Of a DNA stretch of 64,000 nt, positions 37,562 through 51,009 are shown one piece after another; the stretch's first letter is position 1, and the number at the start of each line of letters is the position of its first letter. The stretch is from Apostichopus japonicus. Lineage: Eukaryota > Echinodermata > Holothuroidea > Aspidochirotida > Stichopodidae. The position numbers were made by a program, and so were the translations under genes. The notes beneath the pieces were generated by a model that saw nothing but the letters and a program-made list of their open reading frames with translations, was not told the origin of the DNA and searched no databases. Location: positions 7,787,001-7,851,000 of the forward strand of contig NC_092575.1 in the NCBI RefSeq assembly GCF_037975245.1, given 5' to 3'.

Positions 37562-39020
37562 CAGCAGGGTAGATGAGAACAGGGCCTAAATCTTATCGGG
37601 TGGTGTCCCTGCGTGTATGTCAGACACATAGTAAGTGTTGAGTATACAATATATATGGTAATTAATGGTTTATCTCTCTTAGCAGTAACTATCAGAATAA
37701 TTATCAAAATGTTGACGTTATAGCGACCGACTTGTTTTCTAAGTTTTAAGTACGACGACCAAATAACGATGTCTTTGATTTTCCTAGAAACGTGCAAGAG
37801 AAAGCAAGCAAACATTGAAGTTCATCAAAATTTTTCACACCGATTAACGCCACTTACCAGTTTTATGCATATGAATTCTCGTTTGTATGAGAAGTTAAAT
37901 AGATCGAAGGGGATGGGTGTACTGCGAAGAGAGTTTACATGTAGCCCTATACCCAGAGAGAGAGAGAGAGAGAGATCCATTTCAACACAACGGTGCTGTG
38001 GTGTCGTGGATGAAGAAAAATGGGAGGGGGGTGTGGGTTGGGAGGGGGAATGAGGGGAGGGAGTGGATATGAGACAATTAAAAGGATTTGGGGAAGGGGT
38101 TGGGGTTATCAATGAAATTTCAAGGAAATATGATCTTAAGACTAGGCGAGGTGCTAGGCCCATCATCGAGTCTTATCTGTATAGCCTATACACAACAGTG
38201 AGGTTGCTAACGTAACACACTACAATGATCCTCGATTGCCGTTCTTCGTTTCACGAAAGGTGCGTTAAGAGTATATAGGAGGACCCCGTTTGAATGCTAC
38301 AGTATAGTTATACTGGTACTTACTGTATGCAAATGTAATGTAACGCTTCTTAGTGGCAGTGTTATGATGGTTGAGTTTCGAAGTCTTTTCAATTTTTTGG
38401 TGGTATTTCCACATGACAGGTAAATACAAACTACCGTATATGTCTTCAATACATGCAGCCTGAATAAAATGACTTTAAAGAGTAACAAGTCATAAATATT
38501 AATATTAAATAACAGAAAAGTCCAAAGTGGACGCCGTCGGTCCGGGCATATCAATTATAACGGTTTCCTATGTACGCCATACCCGATATGAACCTTTGCA
38601 TACCTGACATTCTTTTCAGTGCTTTGATATGAAGCTACATAATATGCAGTTGTGAAACATCATGAGGATTACAAATCATTTCATGGCAGTTTTAGAAATT
38701 GTGTTTGGGTGAAAAGTAAGGACAGTTTCATGCAAGAGCAGACATATAAAAGCTGAGAAAGTTAATAGTAAACTTTCTAATACTCCAGCTCAAACTCTCT
38801 AGAAGGTCATGGTTTGGAAATTTGAAATATCTCTCCCCTCCCCCAGCGCCTTATTAAAAATAAATAATAGACAGTAATAATGCGCAGGGTATACTTTATG
38901 ATATAAAATGCTATATTTGTTTCAGAATATGGTGTTGTCGCTCTCAAAACACCCCCCCCCCGTCCTATACATCTCCCCCCCCCCCCACATTTCATACTGA
39001 TTTCAAGGATAATGACCTAC
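35100..39020. other. GPCR gene 2 intron, exon-1-proximal part
   Basis: No exon seen. Contains (TA)n at 37427-37557, (GA)n near 37955-37973, a CT-rich patch at 36580-36635 and C runs near 38950-38990 just inside the donor. Confidence 0.6.
37427..37557. repeat. (TA)n microsatellite
   Basis: About 130 bp, interrupted by GTATATGTATATAC near 37479-37492. Confidence 0.95.
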
Positions 39021-39708
39021 CTGTAGTTTGCCTGGTCACTTTGCTGGCGATGATTTGTTGCTTCAATGTCTTAATCATGTAATACTGAGCAAACGTATTT
39101 GCCGTGATCGGAAATACGTAAATGAGGATAAATACATACACCCCTATGAATAGCTGCACTCTCGAAGAAAATGGGACAAAAATACAGCTCTTTACAGAAG
39201 AGTCGTAATCAAAATTGTAAAAGAACCACATGTTTGCGAAAGATCCAATTAACCAACACAGGAGCATAATAAACAGACTCTTTTTAATTGTAAACATATT
39301 CTTGTAAACCAATGGATACACGATAGCAACAAATCGTTCCAAGTTAACAGAGAGCAGGCTGTAGATGGACGCTATTATGGTCACCCACAGAGGATATTTA
39401 GACACGAAAACTCGACAAATAAACTCGCCAAGAAACCCATCTGGTACAGAAGGGGTGGATGGGAAAAAGTGAAAGGGTATCACCCAAACACAAGTCAACA
39501 TATCGGTAACACTGAGGTGTATTATAAATTGACTCGTTCGATTTCGCAACGCTGGGAGTCGAATTAAGGCGAAACATACCAAAAAGTTACCGGTGATTCC
39601 AACTGCTGCGATAAAGCCGTAAATTACACGAACAAAAATGTTATGTTCTATTCCAACTGCCCATCCGGTTTCCATTCTAGGTCTCTCCGTAATATTTGTA
39701 GATTCCAT
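39021..39708 (-). CDS. Class A GPCR gene 2, exon 1 (N-terminus to TM5)
   Basis: This exon encodes 229 residues plus one base. I chose the ATG at 39708-39706 because it has a strong context (acc before, G after) and aligns with the paralogue's start; the frame is open further upstream but without an ATG. Visible features are an N-I-T glycosylation site, TM1 with TGN (about residues 25-50), TM2 with LSVTD (59-82), the Cys before TM3, LERF replacing the DRY motif, CW in TM4, Cys in extracellular loop 2 (KSCIF), and YVFP in TM5. The donor GTAGGT at 39020-39015 leaves phase 1, which matches the acceptor before 28724. The joined protein is 360 residues, typical for a short-loop class A receptor at the plasma membrane. 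It resembles peptide-receptor-like GPCRs, but no ligand is assigned. Confidence 0.9.
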
Positions 39709-40187
39709 GGTACAGATTGAAGATGAACATTCGAAATTTGCCAAACCAGCTGTACTACACCCCAGTTAGATCTGATTGCAAAATAAAGTGATCTTGCACG
39801 AAGTGAACTCGATGGCTATGCCTGCTAAAGAATATTATATATGTATCAGAAATAGTTACAAATCTGTGTTTTATATATAGATATAGATCTAGCTATGTCA
39901 CACTTCTTTGAAGGTTTTGCCTGGTTTTTAACTGCAGTTGATATTATCAATCACGGCCGTCCAGCCTTACTGCCCTCCATTAAGTACTTGTATCGTCACA
40001 GTAATTAGTCAAATATTAAGTGCGTAGTTTCGTCTAATCAGCGATCATTATCATTATGTGGAATAAATCATTTCTTTCAAACCGCACACGAAACCACAAA
40101 TCGGTGACGAAAACACTGACGGCGAAGTATATCCAACGCAGAGCCGTACATCTTGGGCTGGCTCTGATAAATCCACCTGAACTGCAC

Positions 40188-40257
<70 letters not shown>

Positions 40258-41365
40258 GCTAATTGAATATATGACCGTCGATGGCGATTACAATATACTA
40301 TGAGAATGGAAAAAGAATGGAGTACAGTTGAAGAAGATCTGCTTGTGCGCAGACGCATATGAATGTATCCAATGGCGATAGCCTACTGGAGAAGGATTTT
40401 GATTTTGCTTTGCTTTGCTTTGATTTGATTTTGACAACGACTTGCTTTCTCGGCTCAGAGACCGTCGTGTGCATATATTTATCTATAGAACTACAAAATG
40501 CTCAACAGAGATAATATTCTGAAGAAAATATATCCACGTCTTAAAATATCTATGTTTTATTGAGTGATATTAACTTGTAACTGTGTATATGTGATGGACA
40601 TATCTTTCGCAACATCACCATGTCCGGCAAGTCTTTTGGGACGATACGATTAAATTTAAACCCGTGTGCGTTTCACTCACTATTAAAAGTTGTTCGTAAG
40701 ACACAATTTATCATCGAATGAAGTGGAGATGTTTCTTAATCTTAAACATCTGTCACGATGCACTTTTCCCGTTCAAAGTTCAATTATTTCGCTTTACAGA
40801 AGAGTTGAAAGCATTTAACCTTTTTCAATTATTAATGAAATGAATAACTCAGCTGGCCACTGACAGACATGGTTATATACGTGGAAAAAAAAATGATAGA
40901 AAGATGTTGTGTTTGTGTTTATATCATAAATTTAAAGCTAATTTCCAGATTAGAACTTCTCAAGTGTCCATTTGTTGTTTTCATTTCTGCTTGCACATGA
41001 CAGTACTGGTAATGGATAACGTCACACAGGTGCGAAGGAAAGATTATCTACGTTGGCAGATATTTTTAGGAAATGACTATAGTAGTTACCTAACACGGAC
41101 CTTATATTTCGGATTGCCAGTGATAGTAAATGAAAGTACCCTGAAGTGCATGTGTGGCGCAGAATTGTCCTCATATGAACTAGAATACGTATAACTCTAG
41201 AATACGTTTACTTTTACTCTTTGACTTATTTGTACCCTTACTCATATTCAGGGTAATCTATTATATATAAAGTAATATCAGATTAAGTACCGGCGGTACT
41301 CACGCTTAGCTCTTGTACTCATATTCCGCGTGCTCATATCAAGGGGACGTCTACACAGTCCTCAG
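39709..41365. other. Upstream region of GPCR gene 2
   Basis: 5' flank with (TA)n. No promoter element can be assigned with confidence and no other gene is seen. Confidence 0.5.
40189..40255. repeat. (TA)n microsatellite
   Basis: Pure TA run upstream of GPCR gene 2. Confidence 0.95.
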
Positions 41366-42959
41366 AGTATCTACAAAGCCATCTATATATGTTTATCTGC
41401 AGAGTATCTACAAAGCCATTGATGTATGTATATCAGAGTAACTACAAAGCCATCGATATATGTATATCAGAATAACTACAAAGCCATCAATGTATGTATA
41501 TCAGAGTAACTACAAAGGCATCAATGTATGTCAGAGTATCTACAAAGCCATCAATATATGTATATCAGAGTAACTACTAAGCCATTGATGTATGTACATC
41601 AGAGTAACTACAAAGGCATCAATATATGTCAGAGTATCTACAAAGCCATCAATATATGTATATCAGAGTAACTACAAAGCCATTGATGTATGTATATCAG
41701 AGTAAATACAAATCCATCAATATATGTATATCAGAGTAACTACTAAGCCATTGATGTATGTACATCAGAGTAACTACAAAGGCATCAATATATGTCAGAG
41801 TATCTACAAAGCCATCAATATATGTATATCAGAGTAACTACTAAGCCATTGATGTATGTATATCAGAGTAACTACAAAGCAATTGATATATGTATATCAG
41901 AATAACTACAAAGCCATTGATGTATGCATATCAGATTAAACTACAAAGCAATTGATATATGTATATCAGAGTAACTACAAAGCCATTGATATATGTATAT
42001 CAGAGTAACTACAAAGCCATCTATATATGTATATCAGAGTAACTACTAAGCCATTGATGTATGTATATCAGAGTAAATACAAAGCCATTGATATATATAT
42101 ATCAGAGTAACTACAAAGCCATCTATATATGTATATCAGAGTAACTACAAAGCCATTGATGTATGTATATCAGAGTAACCACAAAGCCATTGATATATGT
42201 ATATCAGAGTAACTACAAAGCCATCTATATATGTATATCAGAGTAAATACAAAGCCCTCGATATATGTATATCAGAGTAACTACAAAGCCATCTATATAT
42301 GTATATAAGAGTAACTACAAAGCCATTGATATATGTATATCAGAGTAACTACAAAGCCATCTATATATGTATATCAGAGTAACTACAAAGCCATTGATGT
42401 ATGTATATCAGAGTAAATACAAAGCCATTGATATATGTATATCAGAGTAACTACAAAGCCATCTATATATGTATATCAGAGTAAATACAAAGCCCTCGAT
42501 ATATGTATATCAGAGTAACTACAAAGCCATCTATATATGTATATAAGAGTAACTACAAAGCCATTGATATATGTATATCAGAGTAACTACAAAGCCATCT
42601 ATATATGTATATAAGAGTAACTACAAAGCCATTGATGTATGTATATCAGATTAACTACAAAGCAATTGATATATGTATATTAGATTAACTACAATGCCAT
42701 TGATATATGCATATCAGAGTAACTACAAAGCCATTGATGTATGTATATCAGAGTAACTACAAAGGCATCGATGTATGTATATCAGATTAACTACAAAGCA
42801 ATTGATATATGTATATTAGATTAACTACAATGCCATTGATATATGTATATCAGATTAACTACAAAGCAATTGATATATGTATATTAGATTAACTACAATG
42901 CCATTGATATATGTATATCAGAGTAACTACAAAGCCATTGATATATGTTTATCAGAGTA
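41366..42959. repeat. 34-bp satellite array (~46 copies) with 238-bp higher-order period
   Basis: The unit is close to ATCAGAGTAACTACAAAGCC plus ATTGATATATGTAT. Variant units (CCCTCGATA, CTATATATG, TATAAGAG) recur in the same order 238 bases apart (for example 42243 and 42481), that is seven units. Confidence 0.92.
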
Positions 42960-43009
42960 TGCACGCAATTACTAAAGATTTATATAAATTTATAATGAAA
43001 TAGCTAAAA

Positions 43010-43485
43010 GTAGTCCAAAAATAAGGCTATACAAAACACTGGTACTACCGGTCCTACTATAATGGATGCGAGACCTGGAAAATGAATATGGGGGATGAAA
43101 AGAAAAGCGATATATTTCATAACAAATGCCTCAGGAAAGTGCTAGGGATAAGATGGCAAGAACGGGTCAGCAAAAAGGAGCTGCTAAAGAGAGCAAAAAT
43201 GGGACCACTAAGCATCGAAATTAAGAAAAGAAGATGGAAATTCCTTGGGCATATATTGCGCCAAAACCCTAACAACGACAGCAACATCAGCATGACCGTT
43301 GGGCACCAGAGGGAAGGAGAAAGAGAGGGCGATCAAAAACAACATGGCGCAGGACAGTAGACAAAGAGAGAGATAGGGCTGGTTGGCGATCCTGGAATGA
43401 GGCCAGAAACGCAGCTGCCGACCAAGATGAATGGAGACGCTCTGTTGAGGCCTTATTTGCCTCTTGGCAAGAAGAAGACAGATGA
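43010..43485 (+). pseudogene. Non-LTR retrotransposon (endonuclease-reverse transcriptase type) 3' end fragment
   Basis: Spread over shifted frames are the usual C-terminal blocks of this LINE class: LVLPVLL, then CETWKMN, NKCLRKVLGIRWQERVSKKE, IKKRRWKFLGHILRQNP, then SKTTWRRTVDKERDRAGW, ARNAAADQDEWRRSVEALFA and a stop, ending in ATGAGATGAG-like tail sequence. At least two frameshifts (near 43068 and 43325) make it non-functional. The clade (RTE- or Jockey-like) is not resolved. Confidence 0.75.
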
Positions 43486-43788
43486 GATGAGAGTCCATTA
43501 TTAATCCTTTCTTTTCCCTCCATTTACTCAAGTTCTGTTAAACATTAAAAAGCACATTCTTTTATAAAGAAAATTAATAGAAAGGTTAACTTTACCCGAG
43601 CCAAACGCATGCAAATAAACAGTATAGAATCGACCATCTGTACAAATCCGAACATCCTGAAAAGGCATTATCTCAACCCATGATACGAGACCTTGTTTCT
43701 ACTCTGATTAGGTCTTCTTTAATAATTATACATTTATTCATCTCATAATGTGAGAACAGGTACATATTTCATGTGTCAGCTCAAAGAT

Positions 43789-43920
<132 letters not shown>

Positions 43921-46369
43921 ACATATACTAGTTAGCTTATATATACACTACAGATTTTTTTTCCTTAGCTCTGTACACGTGTTGTACGCATATTGCAGCG
44001 CAATGGTTTCACCATACTGCATGAGATCCTTTAATTATATGTTCAGTTAACAGGTTCGTCTTACCTGAAATGATACACTCATCACGATATACTTAGTATA
44101 ATCACTACGTATAATATTACGATAACTTAATGATATGTAATTTGGATTATAATATCGGTAATCTGCTAATATATACAGGGGAGTGTTGTAAAATTAAAAA
44201 TAATAGACGTGTATTAAACAGATAATAAGTATTGATACTTCGTTTTGACATATATAGTATTTTCTGGAGGATAAAGTAAACATCTTTATAACAGTAAGGC
44301 AATAAAATAATTTTTCTTTAAATATTTGGCTCACGATATGCGAATGAGTTAAATTGTTGCTACTTTGCACAAGAAATAAAACATACATTAACATAAAAAC
44401 AAGAAAATCAACGAACTGTCTTGAGAAAGTCTAAACGAACTTTGAAGGAGCATCTCAGTATGATGGCAAAAACAAAAATCGTACCAGTCAAGTCAGGTAG
44501 GAATCCCGTTCTATAGTGAATAAGCTTTTTAAATAAAGCAAAAAGGGAGAAAAAGAAGAACATATTATGAAAACAACAACAAAATCAGTAACAAATCGCC
44601 CAAGTTTGGTTTTTGCAAGAAAAATAAACAAGTATATCCACCTTCCAACCCTGGTCTTCTCAAATTGACAGTGTAACCACTCTTGGCTCATATCACACAC
44701 CAACCTTTAACCTGACCACGCGTGTATAGTAAAGCTATTCCCTTTCCCAAGGGACTCGTGCCTCCACTCAATTAGGCAGGGTCCGCAATATGTTCTGTGT
44801 ATCTGAAAGGAATTGCAAATAGCCTATACTATACACATGATCCTAGCCAAAAGGGAACGTATTTTACAACAACAACATCTAGCATCAATAATTAAGTCAA
44901 GACTTTTAAATTAAATTTAAAGCCAGAAAATGTTTCTTTTATGATTTGACTGTTTTTTACTGTAATTCATTAACATGCGATGACATCATTATTACATTAC
45001 ACATGAAAGCAACCTTCGAATATATAGTTAAGTGGCAAGAGACCATGGATATGCAAATTTATGAATTATGTAAATAGCTAGTAACAACAATGACAAATAA
45101 TGTTAACGTATAATAAACGCCTGTTGGTAAGTTTCCTGAAGGGAAAAAACTTGTCGGATAGGTGGGCGCGGTCCGGGGGAATGGTGGGGGGGGGGGGGGG
45201 GTACTACTGACTGTATAGGCTATGAAGTATGTTGCCTTATGTAGTGGCAGATCCAGAATATCCGGGGTTGCGTGGAAAGTATTGATACAAACTAACATTA
45301 CTGCCAGACTAGCGGTGTTTAAGAATACATCAGGTTAAAGTAAAGAATTGTCCGGCATGAAGCGTGCTGGGATTTTTATTTTCTTCTCGTATGCCTTGTT
45401 TCGATCAAAAATATGTTTGTTGCTAATTTTCAGTGCAAATAATAAAATGAAAACGAGAGAGGGGTCCCTCTCCCTCTTCCGAGGTCCGGCCTGTTATGGA
45501 ACAAGACAGTGACGCAACCAGGGATTTTAAGTAGACGTGTTGAGGGAGTATTCATGCAAACAAAACAAAAAAATCCCAAATCAAAGAATTTAGCTGAAAA
45601 TAATAGTAACACATTGATCATGTTATGGAAAGAATTAAATGCCCACCCTCTTCCCCTTTTTACATCCTACTTATGGCTTCTCCTTTAGAATGAATTGATT
45701 AATATTGTCACTACATCTCCTAGATTTAGGCCTACCTCAAATGTCACCATTCATCTAACTTGTACTTGATTCCTTGTCGCTGTTGGAGCATTTCTCTCAC
45801 TGTCGTATTCAATGTAAGACATACATGCATGTAATAAGATGACGTATAACCTCAAAAAAAAAATGTCGCATATTTCATTTAAGACAAAAGTTTACATTTA
45901 ATTTAACCAGTGTTTTAATTAACACAAGAGAATGATTTGGGGCTTGTTTCACAAATTTCCACTGACACTATAGCTTATGCTATGATATTCATATAATTCC
46001 TAATGTAACAATTAAACAACATTGAACACATGAATAGATTTAATTAGTCTGAACAAAAAAGATGAAATAGGTAAGGACATGAAAGGGCTACCGAGATCAG
46101 CGTACATTTACCTAAACAGGCTTTTGAAGGAGATAAGCAGTCCCCCCCCCCCCCTCTCTCTCTCTCTCGTCTCTTACCAAAATGTAACATTATGGTAATT
46201 TATTATAATGTCTCTACTGAAATGATCTTTCAATATTTCGATTATTCTCCAGATTTGTGTTGTTGTATTTGCATGGAATAACAACATGAGTATGAGAACA
46301 AGTATAATTCGCCTTGATATATGAATACAACTTGACAAACAAACCTGAGAAGAACGAGAACTCAATCTC

Positions 46370-46442
<73 letters not shown>

Positions 46443-46476
46443 TAAATATATATATATATATATATGTATATATATG

Positions 46477-46533
<57 letters not shown>

Positions 46534-46534
46534 T

Positions 46535-46578
<44 letters not shown>

Positions 46579-47399
46579 CTAGTGAGTACTACTACAGCGC
46601 TACTATGCCAGAGTATGAGTATACTGCGAGTAAGGACTCACTACATAATCTGCTGTTTGATTATACTGCCATCTCTCAATGCATTTTTGTTTAGCCAAGC
46701 AAAACGCCGTAAGTTGAGCCAATGCTTGATACCTTATTTGCATATAATCATGTCACATTGTGTACTTATCGAACATTTTCGAGCTAATCTGGAATCGAAT
46801 TGATCATTGTACTGCGAGAATCAAGTACATTGTGCAACCTGCTGATCAATTAACTCAAGTGGAGCCTTCAAATAGCACTATATATTATCATATCTGTGCC
46901 CTAAAAAAAGTGGAACCAGGACACTTGAATAAGACTCCTACTAGAAACACATATATTTGAAGATGACTGGAATTTGGAGTGTTATTATGTACCAAAGGCA
47001 ATTATCTTAACAGCTTTCACGAGTTGATATTTATACAGTAGAACAGTTAACACACCCAACGTTCGTATTAACCAATTTGTCATGATCAGGTATCCAACAA
47101 AAGAGTGTAATCTACATCCACGGATAACATATAGAGTGAGTCTGTCAGCAACTCTAATAATCAAACTTGGAGTTTAGGTAGACAAAACCCCAACCATCAA
47201 CTTCAGATTATATGATAGTGATCTTTATAAAGAACCACCGAACGCCACCCAACAGCTAAAAGAAAAATCTCGCTATACGTTTGGGAGGTATAGTAATTTA
47301 AAGGTCTTGTCTTGGAGCTGCCATTTTATAAATCTGTGACGTCAAAGTGCCAGTATAGGATTTTAAGCCTTTTCTTTCACTTTGTTCATCTTTTGATAG
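43921..47399. other. Intergenic, no gene seen
   Basis: AT-rich, with (TA)n at 46371-46578, a G run near 45185-45200 and a (CT)n patch near 46152-46170. Short frames lack family resemblance. Confidence 0.6.
46371..46578. repeat. (TA)n microsatellite with GTATA interruptions
   Basis: About 208 bp of TA dinucleotide with periodic G/C interruptions. Confidence 0.95.
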
Positions 47400-47780
47400 T
47401 TCCAGTGTATAAAATGTTGACAGTGCTGTCAATAGCAAAAGCACTGCCACCATTAGCACTATGTGTGGGATTAATGACGATATATTTCGCCCTGATCAAG
47501 CCTTCAGTCTTGTGTGTGAAGGAACAGTCAATCCGTGATATCTAACAAATGGAATAAGAAGTTTCTTAGCTGTTTGGGGAAGTTATTCATGGTAGTTATC
47601 TCTATCAACTAGATCAATAATAATTGTTGGGTTTGTGTCTCCTTGAAAACGTCCTTGCGCAAAACATTCATGTGAATTTTGGCAATAGTATATAAGCAAA
47701 CACGTTTCTCTCCGGTATGATCTTTCTGTTAATAGTCGCCTAAAATGAAAATAAACGTTAATGATCAAGTTTCAATTGTT
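47400..47780 (-). repeat. Dispersed repeat D
   Basis: Shares AGGAGACACAAACCCAACAA and ...GGCTTGATCAG...ACTGTCAACA blocks with 57170-57345 (plus) and, for the latter part, 20990-21250 (plus). Unclassified interspersed repeat. Confidence 0.55.
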
Positions 47781-48225
47781 AGATTACGGGCAGTCACGTA
47801 TAGAGGTTTCTTTCATTGATGTTGATAATTGTATTAGCACAAGAAGTTTAACAATGGTTGCAGCATTTAGTCTAAGTTTTCTAATCAAATTCTTGCTGGC
47901 AATCTAGTAATTGGATGGTAATTACAGTATCTTCAATCTCACCGTGTTGTAATTAAATTAGAGTATGGAAAAATGAATCTTTTTTTGTGAGTGGTTTCGT
48001 TTTGAAGTGAGAAAACTGGTAGATAACAGCGTATATATTGTGTACTCTTATAGAATATGACTTAGGTAGAAATTTGATCTTGATATACTATAGTCCAAGA
48101 AAGAGAAAAAAATCTAGTGCTAGTAATATTTCTAACAGCTATTCCGGACAGCTTTTGAAGTTATTCGTCTTTTGAATATGCTAAAAGTCTGGAATGTACA
48201 TTTAAGGTTAAATTGATGATGACGG

Positions 48226-48600
48226 ATGACGTCAGATCCCCAACAGATGTCTTGTTTAATCCGTTGTTTCAAATGTCCTTATAGCTCTACCAAAACTAGA
48301 ATTTTGCAAAGCCTACTAGAGACTAATTCTGCTTTTCCCTTAAATGCCCGATCCCGATCTTACAGTAACAGTCTGCCCGTATCCCTTCCCACTGGCTGTT
48401 CCAACTCCTCACGTCTACGGAGCAGTGTTATTTATCATGAGGCAGTGAGCGATAGCCTGAAGAACAGCAGACCTTCTCAGCTGGATAGGGAGGTTATAGA
48501 AGGATCGCAATTCACAAAACATGTTCTTTTAACCTCATTTTAGCCTCTGAAGAAGATCCTGCTAGGATCGAAACGTCAGGCCAACTTACTTTTACACACT
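48226..48600 (+). other. Unrecognised 105-codon frame followed by a hammerhead-reminiscent inverted repeat
   Basis: The frame 48226-48543 has no family resemblance I can name. Just after it, GCCT-CTGAAGA-A-GATCCT-GCT-AGGATC-GAAAC-GTC-AGGC (48543-48582) resembles the degenerate ends of Penelope-like elements, so the whole may be a retroelement terminus rather than a gene. Confidence 0.3.
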
Positions 48601-49396
48601 TATATAGAAACAGATCAAGTTTAGCAGTGGCGTGCACGGGTAGCAGGGGATGCACAACTACCCCTACTGATTTACGACAAGGGATTCTGTCCTGGAAGCC
48701 GGCTCCGATTTAGGGGGGTGGGGGGGGGGGCTGGGGTCCTCCCCTCATTTTGTTTAGATGTCAAATGATGCGTTCTGAGGCATAATTAGACTAGTTTATA
48801 ACTTAGGTCTGTAAAAGTAGCTCTAAACGCAAGTTTGTGCTAATAACTAATAATGGATTCAAAATGTCCCCGACCGATTAGGGTAGAGTCCTGAACCTTT
48901 ATGGGAGTGCTAGAGGCGCATCAAGGATATTGTAAGGGAGGGTTTGCTGCCCTGGGGTCATTTCAGCCTCTCATGTAGGGGGTGTGGGAATCCTCCTCCT
49001 AAGCACCCCCCCCCCCAAAAAAAACATAAGACGTCATATGGTGCATTATGAGGCATATTTAACTATAAACTAGGTCTATATAAGTAGCTCTAAACACAAG
49101 GTTGTGCTATAATAAACACTTGGTATATGAGGTTTAAAAAAGTTGGGGGTATTCACATGAGTAGTAGCGGTCTAATTCTTCGCCGGTTGAATACTAAACT
49201 CCCCCGGAACCCTTTTGTCCCGACTGACGATCAAGGAGGGGGGGGGGGGGCATGGCATGAAACTCGGCTGTGTAAATCGTCATTTTTCAAAACCTTTTAA
49301 AGGTGTTTAAAGAAATACAACCTAAACTGCATGACAGCCGTGTTGTTTTAATAGGTCTACAACAAATCAAAATGTGCCTAAAATCATCCTTTAAGG

Positions 49397-49771
49397 CAGG
49401 GTATCCCTAACTGTACCCCCCCCCCCCCCACGAACCCCCTGTGGATGTCACTTGTCAGAGATGTCCACGAACCCCCAACTTTTCGAGACACGATCTGAGT
49501 CATTGTTATACTATATTACGCATAACAGTGCTTCGTAAAAGATCAAGTATCACATGCATGGTAGGGTACTACTATGGCAACATATGCGTATGGAACGCGA
49601 AAAGAGTTTGTCGATAGGTACGACTTTTGTACATTACTAACTTATATGATATATCAGATTTTAATTCAACAAAAAGTACTCTAGTTTTGACTTTCAGAAA
49701 CGTCTCACGACCCCTTGGGACGGACTCACGCACCCCCTGGGGGTTCATGCACCCCAGTTAGGGAACCCCTG
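49397..49771. mobile_element. hAT-type MITE, family CAGGGGTTCCCTAACT (375 bp)
   Basis: Ends CAGGGTATCCCTAACTG and CAGTTAGGGAACCCCTG, with the 8-bp duplication CTTTAAGG/CTATAAGG (one mismatch). The interior matches 27739-28115 over most of its length (CGACACGATCTGAGTCAT, TATGCGTATGGAACGCGAAA). Confidence 0.85.
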
Positions 49772-51009
49772 CTATAAGGCAATGATATGAATAAACATAA
49801 CGTATTTGTCTGGCGAACAGTGACCCAGTTCATATTTCACTTTGATGAAGTAAACAGTAGACTATAAATGCATTACTTGTTGTATGGACTGTCGAGCTTG
49901 TTGTATAGCCGAGGAGAGAGTAATCTGTGAGGTGATATGCTTCCTCCAACAATTTGCATTAATGCAGTATTTTGCTGAATTTTGTGAAGAGAGCTTTGGT
50001 GTTGAACATTATACCATTACCATTTGATGAACTGGTTTAATCATCTGTGATGTCATCAATGCAAATTATCAAAATTTGATCTCTGTTGACAACAAATTAC
50101 CTTTGACCTTCACAAGACACAACACAGTTCTTGTGGCCACTCAGGCGGATTCATACACCAAATATGAAATTCAACTACCATGTACATTTTGAGACAACAT
50201 GTTTACAAAATGCAAAGATATCACACACACACACGCGCACACATGTTTGAATTACATTCAGACCGAGGACCCCATTGTATTTTCCATTGTTCAAATCCAC
50301 GTACCCTAACCTTAACAATACCCCATACAATAGAATTCTTCCGAGGACGTGGTTATTCTTTAGAAATGACAACCGAGGACCTGGAATTCTGTTGTTCAAG
50401 TCCTCAGTCTGAATACAAAACAAACGCACATACACACACACACTGCCACACATTGCGAGGACAACAAGGTACACATAATCTTCTTTTGCCCCTTGACATG
50501 GATTTTAACAAAAATTGAGAAACATTCTAGAATGGGTTTTGCTTTGTTTAATATTTATTGTCCTTGAGTAACTTTCAAATGTATTTAATGCAATAAGTAA
50601 AATGACTTACATAGCCTTCCCTATACACCAAATAAGACAGAAAAAAGAAGATATATTGCACACATTTTTGTAAAATGTTTAAAATGCAAGTACAAAATTG
50701 ATCCAACACGAGCAAAAGAATACAAGAAATAAAAGAATCGTGAAATTTAAGTAGAAAGAGGAATGATTATCAGAAAGGCATGTTAAGAATGGACTTTAAT
50801 TGGCACAGTTACATGAATACTTGTAATGAATACATATCTACTTTATGGCGGTATCTTACCATCAATGATAAGTTCATGAATATGTAATTGTCTGAATTAA
50901 CAAGGTAAAGTTTGATATTGAAAGCAAACATGTGGGCTGCAAGGCTACAGAATATTAAAGTATCTACCATCTTTGGAACTTACATTAGTACATAAAGTGC
51001 AGAATAATA

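Noticed and set aside
39709-39744. 12-residue N-terminal extension of GPCR gene 2
   Set aside because: The frame is open but has no ATG; the ATG at 39708 has good context and aligns with the paralogue.
41366-42959. CRISPR-like regular repeat array
   Set aside because: Units are contiguous 34-bp satellite repeats without unique spacers, in a eukaryotic context.
48635-48760. Another hAT MITE beginning CAGTGGCGTGCACGG
   Set aside because: Only one candidate end was found; no matching inverted end or target duplication.
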